A stretch of 64,000 nt of DNA from an uncultured Bacilli bacterium (GTDB lineage: Bacteria; Bacillota_I; Bacilli_A; RF39; UBA660): positions 1 through 64,000 of the forward strand of contig CAJTZU010000007.1 in NCBI GenBank assembly GCA_910584165.1, given 5' to 3'. The notes under the pieces were generated by a model. That model was not told the DNA's origin. It did no database searches and worked only from the letters and a program-made list of their open reading frames with translations. How positions within the stretch are numbered: position 1 is the first letter of the stretch; every line of letters starts with the position of its first letter. The position numbers were made by a program, and so were the translations under genes. Shown here piece after piece: positions 15,283 through 22,540 of this stretch.

Positions 15283-15311
15283 TTGACTATTGGCTGTATA
15301 ACCAATATAAT
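15283..15311 (+). promoter_or_regulatory. Strong promoter of the small coiled-coil gene
   Basis: TTGACT (15283-15288), 17-bp spacer, TATAAT (15306-15311). The spacer is occupied by the palindrome at 15289-15306. Confidence 0.75.
15289..15306. promoter_or_regulatory. Candidate operator (ATTGG-N8-CCAAT) for the XRE regulator
   Basis: An 18-bp near-palindrome, arms ATTGG and CCAAT with additional symmetric inner positions, fills the spacer between -35 and -10. Binding there would block RNA polymerase. It lies in the intergenic region of the divergent XRE gene, which may also repress itself through it. Confidence 0.5.
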
Positions 15312-15330
15312 AGAAGAGAGGTGCTAAAAA

Positions 15331-15555
15331 ATGAATATGATACATGAATATGTAGCTAAGGTACATGAATTAGTCGAGATTCCAAGAAATGAACTAAGAA
15401 AAAAAGTTTATGTGGAAAATCGTTTAGAATATAAGGAACTATTAGAAAAATTTGAACAAGAATATTTTGAGAAATGCTTAAAGATAGAACAAATGCTAGA
15501 AGAAGAATATGAAGAATTAAAACTAAGAAAGAAAGAAAAATCTTCTTCTAATTAA
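15331..15555 (+). CDS. Small helical protein of unknown function
   Basis: A 74-aa, highly charged protein that should be almost entirely helical; the middle and end (LEKFEQEYFEKCLKIEQMLEEEYEEL) have heptad-like spacing. It has no signal peptide or known motif. It has a strong promoter and the Shine-Dalgarno AGAGAGGTG, and is probably controlled by the divergent XRE regulator. Function unknown. Confidence 0.6.
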   Translation: MNMIHEYVAKVHELVEIPRNELRKKVYVENRLEYKELLEKFEQEYFEKCLKIEQMLEEEYEELKLRKKEKSSSN

Positions 15556-15556
15556 C

Positions 15557-15585
15557 TTGATAATCAAACTTTTGTTTGCTATAAT
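15557..15585 (+). promoter_or_regulatory. Promoter of recX
   Basis: TTGATA (15557-15562), 17-bp spacer, TATAAT (15580-15585) with an extended TG. GTG 15601 is 15 bp downstream behind GGTGAT. Confidence 0.7.
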
Positions 15586-15600
15586 GAATTTGGTGATAGC

Positions 15601-16380
15601 GTGAAAGTAGAAGAAATCAAAAAGTTAAAATCAGGAAAGTATAAAGTAAAGATTGATGGAGAATCTATAACAACATACGATGATGTTATCCTAGAAAATC
15701 ATTTATTATTTCATAAAGATATTACTGAAGAAGAATTAGGACAAATTCAATTAGATCATGCTTATGCGGAAGTCTATCATAAAGCTCTTTCTTTTGCTTT
15801 AAGAAAGCTTAGAAGTACTTATGAGATGAACTGTTATTTAGAAAAGTTTGAGATATCTGAAGGGGAAAAAGAAACAATATTAGATAGGCTCAAGAAAAAT
15901 GGAATTGTATCTGATGTCTCTTTTGTGAGGGCTTATATTTCTGATTGTTTATATTTAAGCAATGACGGCCCTAATAAAATATATAAAGATTTGTTAGAGC
16001 ACCAAATAGAAGAATCTATTATTTTAGAAGAATTAGATAAAATTGATATTTCTTATGTCAAGGAAAAATTACAGAAATTAATTGTGAAAAGAATAAAAGG
16101 AGATCATAAGCACTCTAATTATCAATTAAAACAAAAAATTGTTCTAGATATGGTAAATTTAGGATATGATAGAGAAACTATCATAGAGATTCTTTCTAGT
16201 ATGGAATTAACTGATTCTGATAAAATGGAAAGAGAGTATGATAAGATTTATCAAAAGCTTTCAAGAAAATATGGGGGAAAAGAATTATTTAAAAAAATTC
16301 AAGAGAAACTTTATGGTAAAGGGTTTGACATTCATGAAATTGAAAACTTTATAGCAGAAAAAAAATCAGATATTTTCTGA
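15601..16380 (+). CDS. recX: Recombination regulator RecX
   Basis: RecX proteins bind RecA filaments and modulate recombination. The 259-aa protein has the tandem three-helix repeats of the family. The first is around ALSFALRKLRSTYEMNCYLEKFEIS, with DRLKKNGIVSDVSFVRAYISD (about residues 95-118), the most conserved block. Similar helices follow to the C-terminus. It starts with GTG 15601, placed 8 bp after the GGTGAT Shine-Dalgarno. No DNA-repair gene lies nearby. A terminator overlaps its stop codon. Confidence 0.85.
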   Translation: MKVEEIKKLKSGKYKVKIDGESITTYDDVILENHLLFHKDITEEELGQIQLDHAYAEVYHKALSFALRKLRSTYEMNCYLEKFEISEGEKETILDRLKKNGIVSDVSFVRAYISDCLYLSNDGPNKIYKDLLEHQIEESIILEELDKIDISYVKEKLQKLIVKRIKGDHKHSNYQLKQKIVLDMVNLGYDRETIIEILSSMELTDSDKMEREYDKIYQKLSRKYGGKELFKKIQEKLYGKGFDIHEIENFIAEKKSDIF

Positions 16381-16386
16381 TTTTTT
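16360..16386. terminator. Bidirectional terminator between recX and the PrsA-like gene
   Basis: AAAAAATCAGA (16360-16370), TATTT loop, TCTGATTTTTT (16376-16386). It contains the recX stop codon and touches the end of the convergent gene. Confidence 0.8.
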
Positions 16387-17383
16387 AGTTAGATGAAGAT
16401 TTTTTTGTGCTTTCTTTTAAGGAATCTAAATAATCATTGTAAGATTTTTCCATATCGCTATCTTTAATAGATAATTTATAATCTTTTCTTAATTCGTTCA
16501 TAGCATTTAAACGATCTTCTTGATTTTCCATTTTCTTAGCAACGATTGCTTCTTTAATTTCATCCTTAGAATCTTCTAAAGAAGGTTTATCAGATTTAGA
16601 TTTTCTTAAAATGATATGATATCCATAAGTTGTTTTTACTGGAGTTTTTGTATATTCTCCATCTTTTAATTTATTAGATGCATCCCAGAACTCACTTACA
16701 ACAGTACTAGACATGAAATTTTCAATAAGTCCACCAGTATTATAAGTACCATCATCAGAGTATTCTTTTGCAAGGTCTACAAATGTTTCATCTAATTTAT
16801 CTTTGTCTGCTTTCTTTAATTTATCAAGTACTTCATTAGCTGTTTCTAATGCTTTCTTTCCATCTTTATCACTTTCTTCAATTTCAATTAGAATGTGACG
16901 AACAGTTAATCTTTCTGAATAGTTTTCTTTATAGTAATCTTCAATTTCTTTATCAGTAATTTTAGATTCTAATTTCTTTTGCGCAGCAAGCGTAACTTTT
17001 CTATCTTTAATAACAAAATCTAGGAAATCCTCTTCTGTTTCAATGTTAGAAATACCAGTAAGTTGAGCAACAAGGTCTTTTAATTCTACATTCATACCTT
17101 TCGCATACTCTACATACATATCTACTACTTGTTTTGCGTAATCTTTAATTTCATCTGTTGTTTCAATTTCTTGATCAGCAATAGCAAAATCAATCATATT
17201 CATTAAATAGCTATATCCATAATTTTCTTTTAATTCAAGATATAACTCATCAGCAGTAAAATCCTTTCCATTAATACTTGCTACAATTTCTTCACCATTT
17301 TTTGTTTTTGGTATACTTTTGCCACATGCTGTAGTCACTAACATAAGTAAGCAGCATGACAAAACTAAAATTTTATTTTTCAT
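16385..17383 (-). CDS. prsA: PrsA-like peptidyl-prolyl isomerase lipoprotein
   Basis: Extracytoplasmic foldase that helps exported proteins fold. The lipoprotein signal is MKNKILVLSCCLLMLVTTAC (Cys20 lipidated). The parvulin rotamase domain is visible from TVRHILIEIEES to TTYGYHIILRKS (about residues 160-265), with DLAKEYSDDGTYNTGG as the characteristic block. Long helical regions flank it on both sides as in PrsA/SurA. The C-terminus is Ser/Lys-rich. ATG 17383 is chosen because AAAGGAG lies just upstream on the minus strand. Paralogues of PrsA also exist, so the gene symbol is tentative. Confidence 0.85.
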   Translation of the reverse strand: MKNKILVLSCCLLMLVTTACGKSIPKTKNGEEIVASINGKDFTADELYLELKENYGYSYLMNMIDFAIADQEIETTDEIKDYAKQVVDMYVEYAKGMNVELKDLVAQLTGISNIETEEDFLDFVIKDRKVTLAAQKKLESKITDKEIEDYYKENYSERLTVRHILIEIEESDKDGKKALETANEVLDKLKKADKDKLDETFVDLAKEYSDDGTYNTGGLIENFMSSTVVSEFWDASNKLKDGEYTKTPVKTTYGYHIILRKSKSDKPSLEDSKDEIKEAIVAKKMENQEDRLNAMNELRKDYKLSIKDSDMEKSYNDYLDSLKESTKKSSSN

Positions 17384-17466
17384 AAATTCTCCTTTCAAAT
17401 GTACTAAATTCTTAAATGTACAAACATATCATATCAAATCCAAATACAAAATTCAACGATTTCGGT

Positions 17467-17494
17467 CACATCTTCACAAAATATTCATAAAATA
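17467..17494 (+). promoter_or_regulatory. Candidate mother-cell (sigma-K-like) promoter of the tiny membrane protein genes
   Basis: CAC (17467-17469), 16-bp spacer, CATAAAATA (17486-17494). This equals the sigma-K pattern AC-16/17-CATAnnnTA. Its context, two YjcZ-like sporulation genes, makes it more credible. A sigma-E reading is also possible. Confidence 0.45.
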
Positions 17495-17526
17495 ACTGTG
17501 AAAAGACAAAAAGGAGGAATGATTTT

Positions 17527-17613
17527 ATGTGTTGTAATTCTGGAGTATCTTCTGCTGCAATCGTACTTGTATTATTTATTCTTTTAATTATTATACTTGG
17601 AGCTTGGATTTAA
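17527..17613 (+). CDS. YjcZ-like tiny membrane protein (28 aa)
   Basis: ATG 17527 follows the strong Shine-Dalgarno AAGGAGG and TAA is at 17611-17613. The peptide begins MCCNSG and then has a single transmembrane helix, SSAAIVLVLFILLIIILGAW. This is the pattern of YjcZ/tiny-TM sporulation proteins of Bacilli: short Gly/Cys/Ser head followed by LVLFILLIIxG. Known relatives are expressed late in sporulation and sit in spore membranes or coat. The paired cysteines at the N-terminus are a variation on the usual Gly-rich head. Confidence 0.75.
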   Translation: MCCNSGVSSAAIVLVLFILLIIILGAWI

Positions 17614-17624
17614 GGAGGTTTTTT

Positions 17625-17759
17625 ATGGCTTGTGGAGATTCATGCAATAATAAAGAGACATCTACTCAAAAACAATGCTGTGGAAGTAATAATGGCTATG
17701 TAATTATTATTGTATTATATATTCTATTAGCGATTATTATTGGGTCATGTCTATTTTAA
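17625..17759 (+). CDS. YjcZ-like tiny membrane protein (44 aa), cysteine-rich head
   Basis: ATG 17625 follows TAAGGAGG, which overlaps the stop of the previous tiny gene; TAA is at 17757-17759. The head is Cys/Asn-rich (MACGDSCNNKETSTQKQCCG) and is followed by one membrane helix, YVIIIVLYILLAIIIGSCLF, again the YjcZ-type pattern. The two genes form a pair, with 11 bp between them, and share a terminator. A metal-binding or cross-linking role for the cysteines is possible but not shown. Confidence 0.7.
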   Translation: MACGDSCNNKETSTQKQCCGSNNGYVIIIVLYILLAIIIGSCLF

Positions 17760-17779
17760 AAGAGGGAAACCTCTTTTTT
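17758..17779 (+). terminator. Terminator of the tiny membrane protein pair
   Basis: AAAAGAGG (17758-17765), GAAA tetraloop, CCTCTTTT (17770-17777) and more Ts. Confidence 0.85.
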
Positions 17780-17822
17780 GACGTTTTTATTTACACTTTT
17801 TTGTAAAATAATAGGAAAGTAC

Positions 17823-17852
17823 TAGACAAAGTGGATGGTTTCAGGGTATAAT
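17823..17852 (+). promoter_or_regulatory. mraZ (dcw) promoter
   Basis: TAGACA (17823-17828), 18-bp spacer, TATAAT (17847-17852). MraZ-type boxes overlap the spacer start and the region just after the -10. Confidence 0.65.
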
Positions 17853-17890
17853 AGTGGTACACAGTGGATGAAAGTGGTTAAAAGTGGGGT
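17828..17890 (+). promoter_or_regulatory. Array of MraZ operator boxes
   Basis: Four consecutive 10-bp units (17851, 17861, 17871, 17881) each carry AGTGG at positions 3-7. The last two are perfect AAAGTGGnnn, and a fifth AAAGTGG lies at 17828. This matches the MraZ box described for Mollicutes (AAAGTGKnnn, repeated every 10 bp). The array lies between the -10 and the mraZ start, so it would let MraZ repress its own operon. Confidence 0.8.
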
Positions 17891-17897
17891 GATTTTT

Positions 17898-18332
17898 ATG
17901 TTTATGGGTGAGTATCGTCATTCCATAGATGATAAAGGTCGATTGATTATTCCTTCTAGAGTAAGAGAAGATTTGGGTGATCAGTTTATTGTTACACGTG
18001 GTTTAGAAGGATGCTTATTCGTCTATCCAAAAATAGAGTGGGATAACATCATTCAAAAATACAAACAATTGCCTGACACAAAAGACCGCCGTTACTTCAT
18101 GAGAATATTTTTATCGGGCGCTACTATATGTGAGCTTGATAAACAGGGAAGAGTCAATATTCCATCACCACTAGTTGAATATGCAGAATTGTCAAAAGAC
18201 TGTATTATCATTGGTGTTGACGATAGACTTGAAGTTTGGAGTAAAGACCGCTGGGATAACTTCATTGATGATAATGAAGCAAATCTATCAGAGATTGCCG
18301 ATAACTTATTTGCAAGTAGTTTAAATAATTAG
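17898..18332 (+). CDS. mraZ: Transcriptional regulator MraZ
   Basis: MraZ is a ring-forming AbrB-like DNA-binding protein that controls the dcw cluster. The N-terminal half starts MFMGEYRHSIDDKGRLIIPSR and the second half repeats the pattern with ATICELDKQGRVNIPS, the two swapped-hairpin units of the family. With ATG 17898 it has 144 aa, the usual size; GGGGTGAT is the Shine-Dalgarno. A longer in-frame start at 17835 lies upstream of the -10 box and is excluded. It is the first gene of the dcw cluster and is preceded by its own box array. Confidence 0.96.
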   Translation: MFMGEYRHSIDDKGRLIIPSRVREDLGDQFIVTRGLEGCLFVYPKIEWDNIIQKYKQLPDTKDRRYFMRIFLSGATICELDKQGRVNIPSPLVEYAELSKDCIIIGVDDRLEVWSKDRWDNFIDDNEANLSEIADNLFASSLNN

Positions 18333-18340
18333 GAGGGTTT

Positions 18341-19249
18341 ATGCATAAAAGTGTTTTACTAAATGAATGTATCCAATATTTAAACTTAGAAGAGGATAGC
18401 CAAATTATTGATTGCACATTAGGTTATGGCGGACATAGTAGCGAAATTCTAAAGAGAATAAAAAGGGGCTTCCTCTTTGCCTTTGATCAAGATAAAGAGG
18501 CAATTGTAAGTAGCAGAAAACGTTTAGAAGAAGTAGCTAATAATTTTGAAATTATTGAATCTAATTTTTGTCATTTGAAAGAAGAATTAGAACATAGAAA
18601 TATTTATCAAGTTGATGGAATCTTATATGATTTAGGAGTCTCTAGTCCACAATTAGATGAAGGGGAAAGAGGATTTAGCTTTCACCAAGATGCTAAATTG
18701 GATATGAGAATGAATCAAAGCCAATTTTTGACTGCTCATGAGGTTGTAAATCATTATGATTATGATACTCTAGTAGATATCTTCAGAAGATATGGAGAGG
18801 AAAAATATGCTAGTAGTATAGCCCGTGGCATTGTAGAAAATAGACCAATTGATACAACTTTAGAATTGGTGGAAGTAATTCAAAGTCATGTCCCTGAAAA
18901 ATATAGGCGTGAGCGTCATCCAGCTAGAAAAGTATTTCAAGCGATTAGAATTGAAGTAAATAATGAATTAGAAGTATTTGAAGATAGTCTAAGGCAAGCA
19001 TTAGAAATTCTCTCAGTGGGTGGAAGAATCTGTGTGATTACTTTCCATTCTCTAGAAGATAAAATATGCAAAGAAGTTTTTAAAGAAGTAAGTGAAATAG
19101 ATGCAACTTTAAAAAATTTACCAGTAATTCCAGAAGAGTATCTTCCTAAATATAAAGTTATAAAAACATTAACACCAAAAGAAGAAGAATTAGAAGAAAA
19201 TCCAAGAGCTAGAAGTGCAAAGCTAAGAGTAATAGAAAGAATAGGTTGA
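18341..19249 (+). CDS. rsmH: 16S rRNA m4C1402 methyltransferase RsmH
   Basis: Methylates N4 of C1402 in 16S rRNA. The start HKSVLLNECIQYL, the SAM motif IDCTLGYGGHSSEIL (about residues 23-37), YDLGVSSPQLDEGERGFSF, and the late blocks KVFQAIRIEVNNEL and ICVITFHSLEDKI are all conserved. Length 302 aa is normal. The gene lies 8 bp after mraZ, its classic position, with Shine-Dalgarno AGGAGG. It ends in TGA followed at once by TAA. Confidence 0.97.
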   Translation: MHKSVLLNECIQYLNLEEDSQIIDCTLGYGGHSSEILKRIKRGFLFAFDQDKEAIVSSRKRLEEVANNFEIIESNFCHLKEELEHRNIYQVDGILYDLGVSSPQLDEGERGFSFHQDAKLDMRMNQSQFLTAHEVVNHYDYDTLVDIFRRYGEEKYASSIARGIVENRPIDTTLELVEVIQSHVPEKYRRERHPARKVFQAIRIEVNNELEVFEDSLRQALEILSVGGRICVITFHSLEDKICKEVFKEVSEIDATLKNLPVIPEEYLPKYKVIKTLTPKEEELEENPRARSAKLRVIERIG

Positions 19250-19253
19250 TAAT

Positions 19254-19550
19254 ATGGCAAAAAAACAAAAAAAGAATAGTAGATTTTCAAAAAGAGAAAA
19301 ATTAGTATATTCCTTAGGAATATTATCTTTTGCTGCTCTTTTTGCTAGTAAAATTTTCTTTGGGGCACAAATTAGTAACTTGAAGATGAACATTGAAAAA
19401 ATTAATTATCAAATTGAAAACCAAGAAAAGAAGAACGAGTCTCTTACTATGCAAGTAAATGAACTTACTTCTTATGAAAATGTGAGTGGTGTTATTAAAG
19501 AACTTGGACTTGCTTATAATAATGAAAACATTGTTGTGATAAATAAATAA
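19254..19550 (+). CDS. ftsL: FtsL-like division protein
   Basis: A 98-aa bitopic protein with a basic cytosolic start (KKQKKNSRFSKREK), one membrane segment (about residues 18-36) and an extracellular coiled coil (LKMNIEKINYQIENQEKKNES). It ends in a short conserved-type tail. FtsL proteins pair with DivIC and FtsQ/DivIB and activate the septal synthase. Sequence conservation in this family is low; the call depends on the architecture and on its place between rsmH and the septal PBP gene. Confidence 0.75.
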   Translation: MAKKQKKNSRFSKREKLVYSLGILSFAALFASKIFFGAQISNLKMNIEKINYQIENQEKKNESLTMQVNELTSYENVSGVIKELGLAYNNENIVVINK

Positions 19551-19554
19551 AATA

Positions 19555-19563
19555 TGCTATAAT
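19555..19563 (+). promoter_or_regulatory. Extended -10 promoter before the pbpB-like gene
   Basis: TG-C-TATAAT (19555-19563), 15 bp before ATG 19579, behind GGTGAT. It gives the PBP gene an internal promoter within the dcw cluster. Confidence 0.55.
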
Positions 19564-19578
19564 GTATATGGTGATGAT

Positions 19579-21729
19579 ATGAAAAGAGATAATGATACAG
19601 TTGTAAAAAATTGGCGACAACCAAAGTATGTACTGCTGGTCTTTCTCTTTTTTATTGTGCTCTTAATGGGAGTATTTACTTATTTATCGTTATCTGATAA
19701 TTTAAAAGTAATGGGAGAGCCTCTAAAGAAGTTTGCTAATAATCGTATTACTATTAAAAAAGAATTAATTGCTAAACGTGGAACGATTTATGATAGTGAG
19801 GAAAACATTTTAGCAAATAATGTTACGTCTTATACACTGATTGCTTATCTAGATTCCTCTAGAACAACAGATGAGAAAAATCCTAATCATGTAGTCGATA
19901 AAGAGGGAACAGCAAAAACTTTAGCAGAAGCTTTAAATGCTCCTTATGAATATATTTTAAGTAGATTACAAAAAGAGGGTGCCTATCAAGTAGAATTTGG
20001 TTCTTATGGTTCTAAATTAACAGAACTAAAGAAATTAGCAATAGAAGACTTAGAACTTCCAGGAATCGATTTTATTGAGTCTAGTAAGAGATTTTATCCT
20101 AATGGTTCTTTTGCCTCATATATTATTGGCTATGCCAAAATTGATGATAAAGGGAATATCTATGGGGAATTAGGTTTGGAAAGCGGCTATAATGAGATTT
20201 TAAAAGGTACTAATGGTAGTTTAACGTACCAAAAAGATATTTCTGGTTATCAAATTCCAGATACTCCAGAGATAAGGGAAGATGCCATAGATGGAAATGA
20301 TATTTATTTAACGATTGATTCTAATATTCAAAGGTTTTTGGAAACTGCTGTTAAGGAAGCATCTGAAAAGTATAAACCAGAATGGATGTTATTTGTAGTA
20401 ATGGATGCGAAGACAGGGGAAATATTAGGAAGCGCTACTAATCCATCTTTTGATCCCAATAATTTACCTGCTAATATGTCTTATCAAAATCCTCTAGTTT
20501 CTTATGAATATGAACCAGGCTCTGTTATGAAAACTTATACGTATATGTGTGCTATTGATACAGGAAATTATGATGGAAATAAAACTTATCGCTCAGGAAA
20601 AATAAAAGTAAGTGATGTTATTGTTAATGACTGGAAACCATCTGGTTGGGGAATGGTATCTTATGATCGTGGTTATCAATATTCTAGCAATGTAGGAACT
20701 ATGTATGTTGCTAAAGAATATTTAACAGCAGGTAAGTTGAAAGATTGTTATCGAAACTATGGTTTTGGTTCTAAAACAGGAATAGAGTTAAGTGGAGAAG
20801 CTACTGGATATTTAAACTTTAATGGGGAAATAGAAGTAGATTGGTTATCTCCTAGTTTTGGACAAGGCCTTGCAACTACTGCTATTCAACAACTTCAAGC
20901 ATTAACAATTATAGCGAATGATGGTGTAATTGTAAGACCTCATATTATTAAGAAGATTGTAAATAATAATACAGGGGAGGTAATCGAAACGAAAGTAGAA
21001 AGAAGCGAACCTGTTGTAAAAAAAGAAACTGTTGCTAAAATGAAAGAATTAATGTATGGGGCAATAAATAATACATGGACACCTGGTCATACTTATGCGA
21101 TTGATGGGTTTAATATCATTGGAAAAACAGGGACTGCGCAAATTTTTGAAAATGGGCATTATTTAACAGGAAATGGGAATTATTTAATTTCTTTTTCAGG
21201 AATGTTTCCAAATGATGAGCCTGAAATTATTTTATATGCTGTTATGAAAAAACCATCTAACTATTGGGGAAATGTTTTATCTCCTTATGTAAAATCAGTT
21301 ATTCGTAATATTGCAAAATATAAAAATATCTATACAGATGCACCAGTAGAGACTGAAGTAGAGTCTTATCATCTTTCTTCTTATATGAATGAAGATATTG
21401 ATATGGTAAAACAAACTCTTGTAAAGGATGGCTTGAAAGTTATTGTAATTGGGGACGGAAAAACAATTGTAAACCAGTATCCTCAAAAAGGAACTAATGT
21501 TATGACAGGAGATAAAGTCTTCTTAGTAACGAATGGTAATACTAAAAAGTTAGAAAAAATGATAGGATGGTCTAAAAATGAATTTATTACCTATATGCAG
21601 TTATTGAATGTGCCTTATGAGATAACTGGATATGGCTATATCACAGAACAAAGCATAAAAGCTGGCTCTATTTTAGATGGTAGTTCTCTTGTAAAAGTAA
21701 CTTTAAGTAATAAATATAATTTAGATTAA
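19579..21729 (+). CDS. pbpB: Septal class B penicillin-binding protein with PASTA domains (PBP2B/FtsI type)
   Basis: Septal peptidoglycan transpeptidase. A membrane anchor (about residues 17-37) is followed by the dimerization domain (KRGTIYDSEENILA) and the transpeptidase domain. The active-site motifs are S315-VMK, S369-S-N and K516-TG. The C-terminus has two PASTA-like segments (about residues 590-715). Length 716 aa equals Bacillus PBP2B. Placement after ftsL is classic. A second class B PBP with one PASTA domain lies at 29405 and looks like SpoVD, so the assignment of this copy to vegetative division is reasonable. Confidence 0.9.
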   Translation: MKRDNDTVVKNWRQPKYVLLVFLFFIVLLMGVFTYLSLSDNLKVMGEPLKKFANNRITIKKELIAKRGTIYDSEENILANNVTSYTLIAYLDSSRTTDEKNPNHVVDKEGTAKTLAEALNAPYEYILSRLQKEGAYQVEFGSYGSKLTELKKLAIEDLELPGIDFIESSKRFYPNGSFASYIIGYAKIDDKGNIYGELGLESGYNEILKGTNGSLTYQKDISGYQIPDTPEIREDAIDGNDIYLTIDSNIQRFLETAVKEASEKYKPEWMLFVVMDAKTGEILGSATNPSFDPNNLPANMSYQNPLVSYEYEPGSVMKTYTYMCAIDTGNYDGNKTYRSGKIKVSDVIVNDWKPSGWGMVSYDRGYQYSSNVGTMYVAKEYLTAGKLKDCYRNYGFGSKTGIELSGEATGYLNFNGEIEVDWLSPSFGQGLATTAIQQLQALTIIANDGVIVRPHIIKKIVNNNTGEVIETKVERSEPVVKKETVAKMKELMYGAINNTWTPGHTYAIDGFNIIGKTGTAQIFENGHYLTGNGNYLISFSGMFPNDEPEIILYAVMKKPSNYWGNVLSPYVKSVIRNIAKYKNIYTDAPVETEVESYHLSSYMNEDIDMVKQTLVKDGLKVIVIGDGKTIVNQYPQKGTNVMTGDKVFLVTNGNTKKLEKMIGWSKNEFITYMQLLNVPYEITGYGYITEQSIKAGSILDGSSLVKVTLSNKYNLD

Positions 21730-21743
21730 ATGGGAGGTAATGG

Positions 21744-22517
21744 ATGCAAGTATCAGCAAATGTAGCAGATTTTGGTGGAAGAGTAAGTCGTTATCAGTCT
21801 GGAAGTTCCAATACTGGTTTTGCACTAAATCATAGCTCTACGTTTTCTCAACCACCCATTCCAGTAAAGGATTATGAAAGATATGAAGCAACTTCTACTA
21901 ATTATGTCATAAAATCTGGGGATACTTTATCTGCTATTGCACAAAGATATGGGATTACAGTAGAGCAACTATATCAAGATAATAAGGATTTGATTGGTGA
22001 TAATCCTAATATGATATATCCAGGACAAGAATTGATTATTCGTAGCAAAGAGGATGAGGTAGAAGTTGTTCAATCCGTTCAATATGAGCAGCCAGTTATC
22101 ATGGCAGAAGCTCCAACACCAGAACCAACAGTAGTGATAGAGAATGTCCCACCTGCTCTAGCAGAAACTGAAACCACTTCTACAACCTCTATATCTGGCC
22201 CATCACCAAATGGACATTTAACTAGGTCTGGTGGAGTATTTAATGGCCCATCTGGAAAAGAAACTTACTATAATTTAAAGATGAATGGGGTCGTAAATAT
22301 TATGCGAAATATGGGATATAGTGAAGAGGAATATCCTTATTGGATTCGTGAAGATGGAGCAAAAATGCTTGGCCAATATATTATGGTAGCAGCTGATTTA
22401 AGTACCCGACCAAGAGGAACTATTTTAGAAACTTCTCTTGGGACGGCGATGGTGTGTGATACAGGAACATTTATTTATGAAAATCAACAACAAGTAGATA
22501 TTGCTGTTAATTGGTAA
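21744..22517 (+). CDS. LysM protein with C-terminal 3D-like domain, no signal peptide
   Basis: A 257-aa protein with a peptidoglycan-binding LysM domain at about residues 52-98 (YVIKSGDTLSAIAQRYG). A Pro/Thr-rich linker leads to a C-terminal domain ending in GTAMVCDTGTF and VDIAVNW. This resembles the 3D/double-psi barrel of Gram-positive cell-wall hydrolases (DTG and final Asp). There is no signal peptide; the start MQVSANVADF leads into GGRVSRYQ, an N-terminal motif shared with the next protein. LysM proteins without signals are known among spore coat/cortex proteins made in the mother cell. It follows pbpB by 14 bp. Confidence 0.7.
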   Translation: MQVSANVADFGGRVSRYQSGSSNTGFALNHSSTFSQPPIPVKDYERYEATSTNYVIKSGDTLSAIAQRYGITVEQLYQDNKDLIGDNPNMIYPGQELIIRSKEDEVEVVQSVQYEQPVIMAEAPTPEPTVVIENVPPALAETETTSTTSISGPSPNGHLTRSGGVFNGPSGKETYYNLKMNGVVNIMRNMGYSEEEYPYWIREDGAKMLGQYIMVAADLSTRPRGTILETSLGTAMVCDTGTFIYENQQQVDIAVNW

Positions 22518-22540
22518 GAATTTGTTTTAGGAGGTAGCTT

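Noticed and set aside
17851..17890. Tandem 10-bp repeats considered as a CRISPR or minisatellite
   Set aside because: Units are too short and lie at the mraZ promoter; each carries the MraZ box AGTGG, so operator array is the better reading. No CRISPR array was seen anywhere in the window.
19240..19252. Mycoplasma genetic code (TGA = Trp)
   Set aside because: TGA ends rsmH, recX, mraY, the SEDS gene and others at family-typical lengths, while Trp is encoded by TGG throughout.
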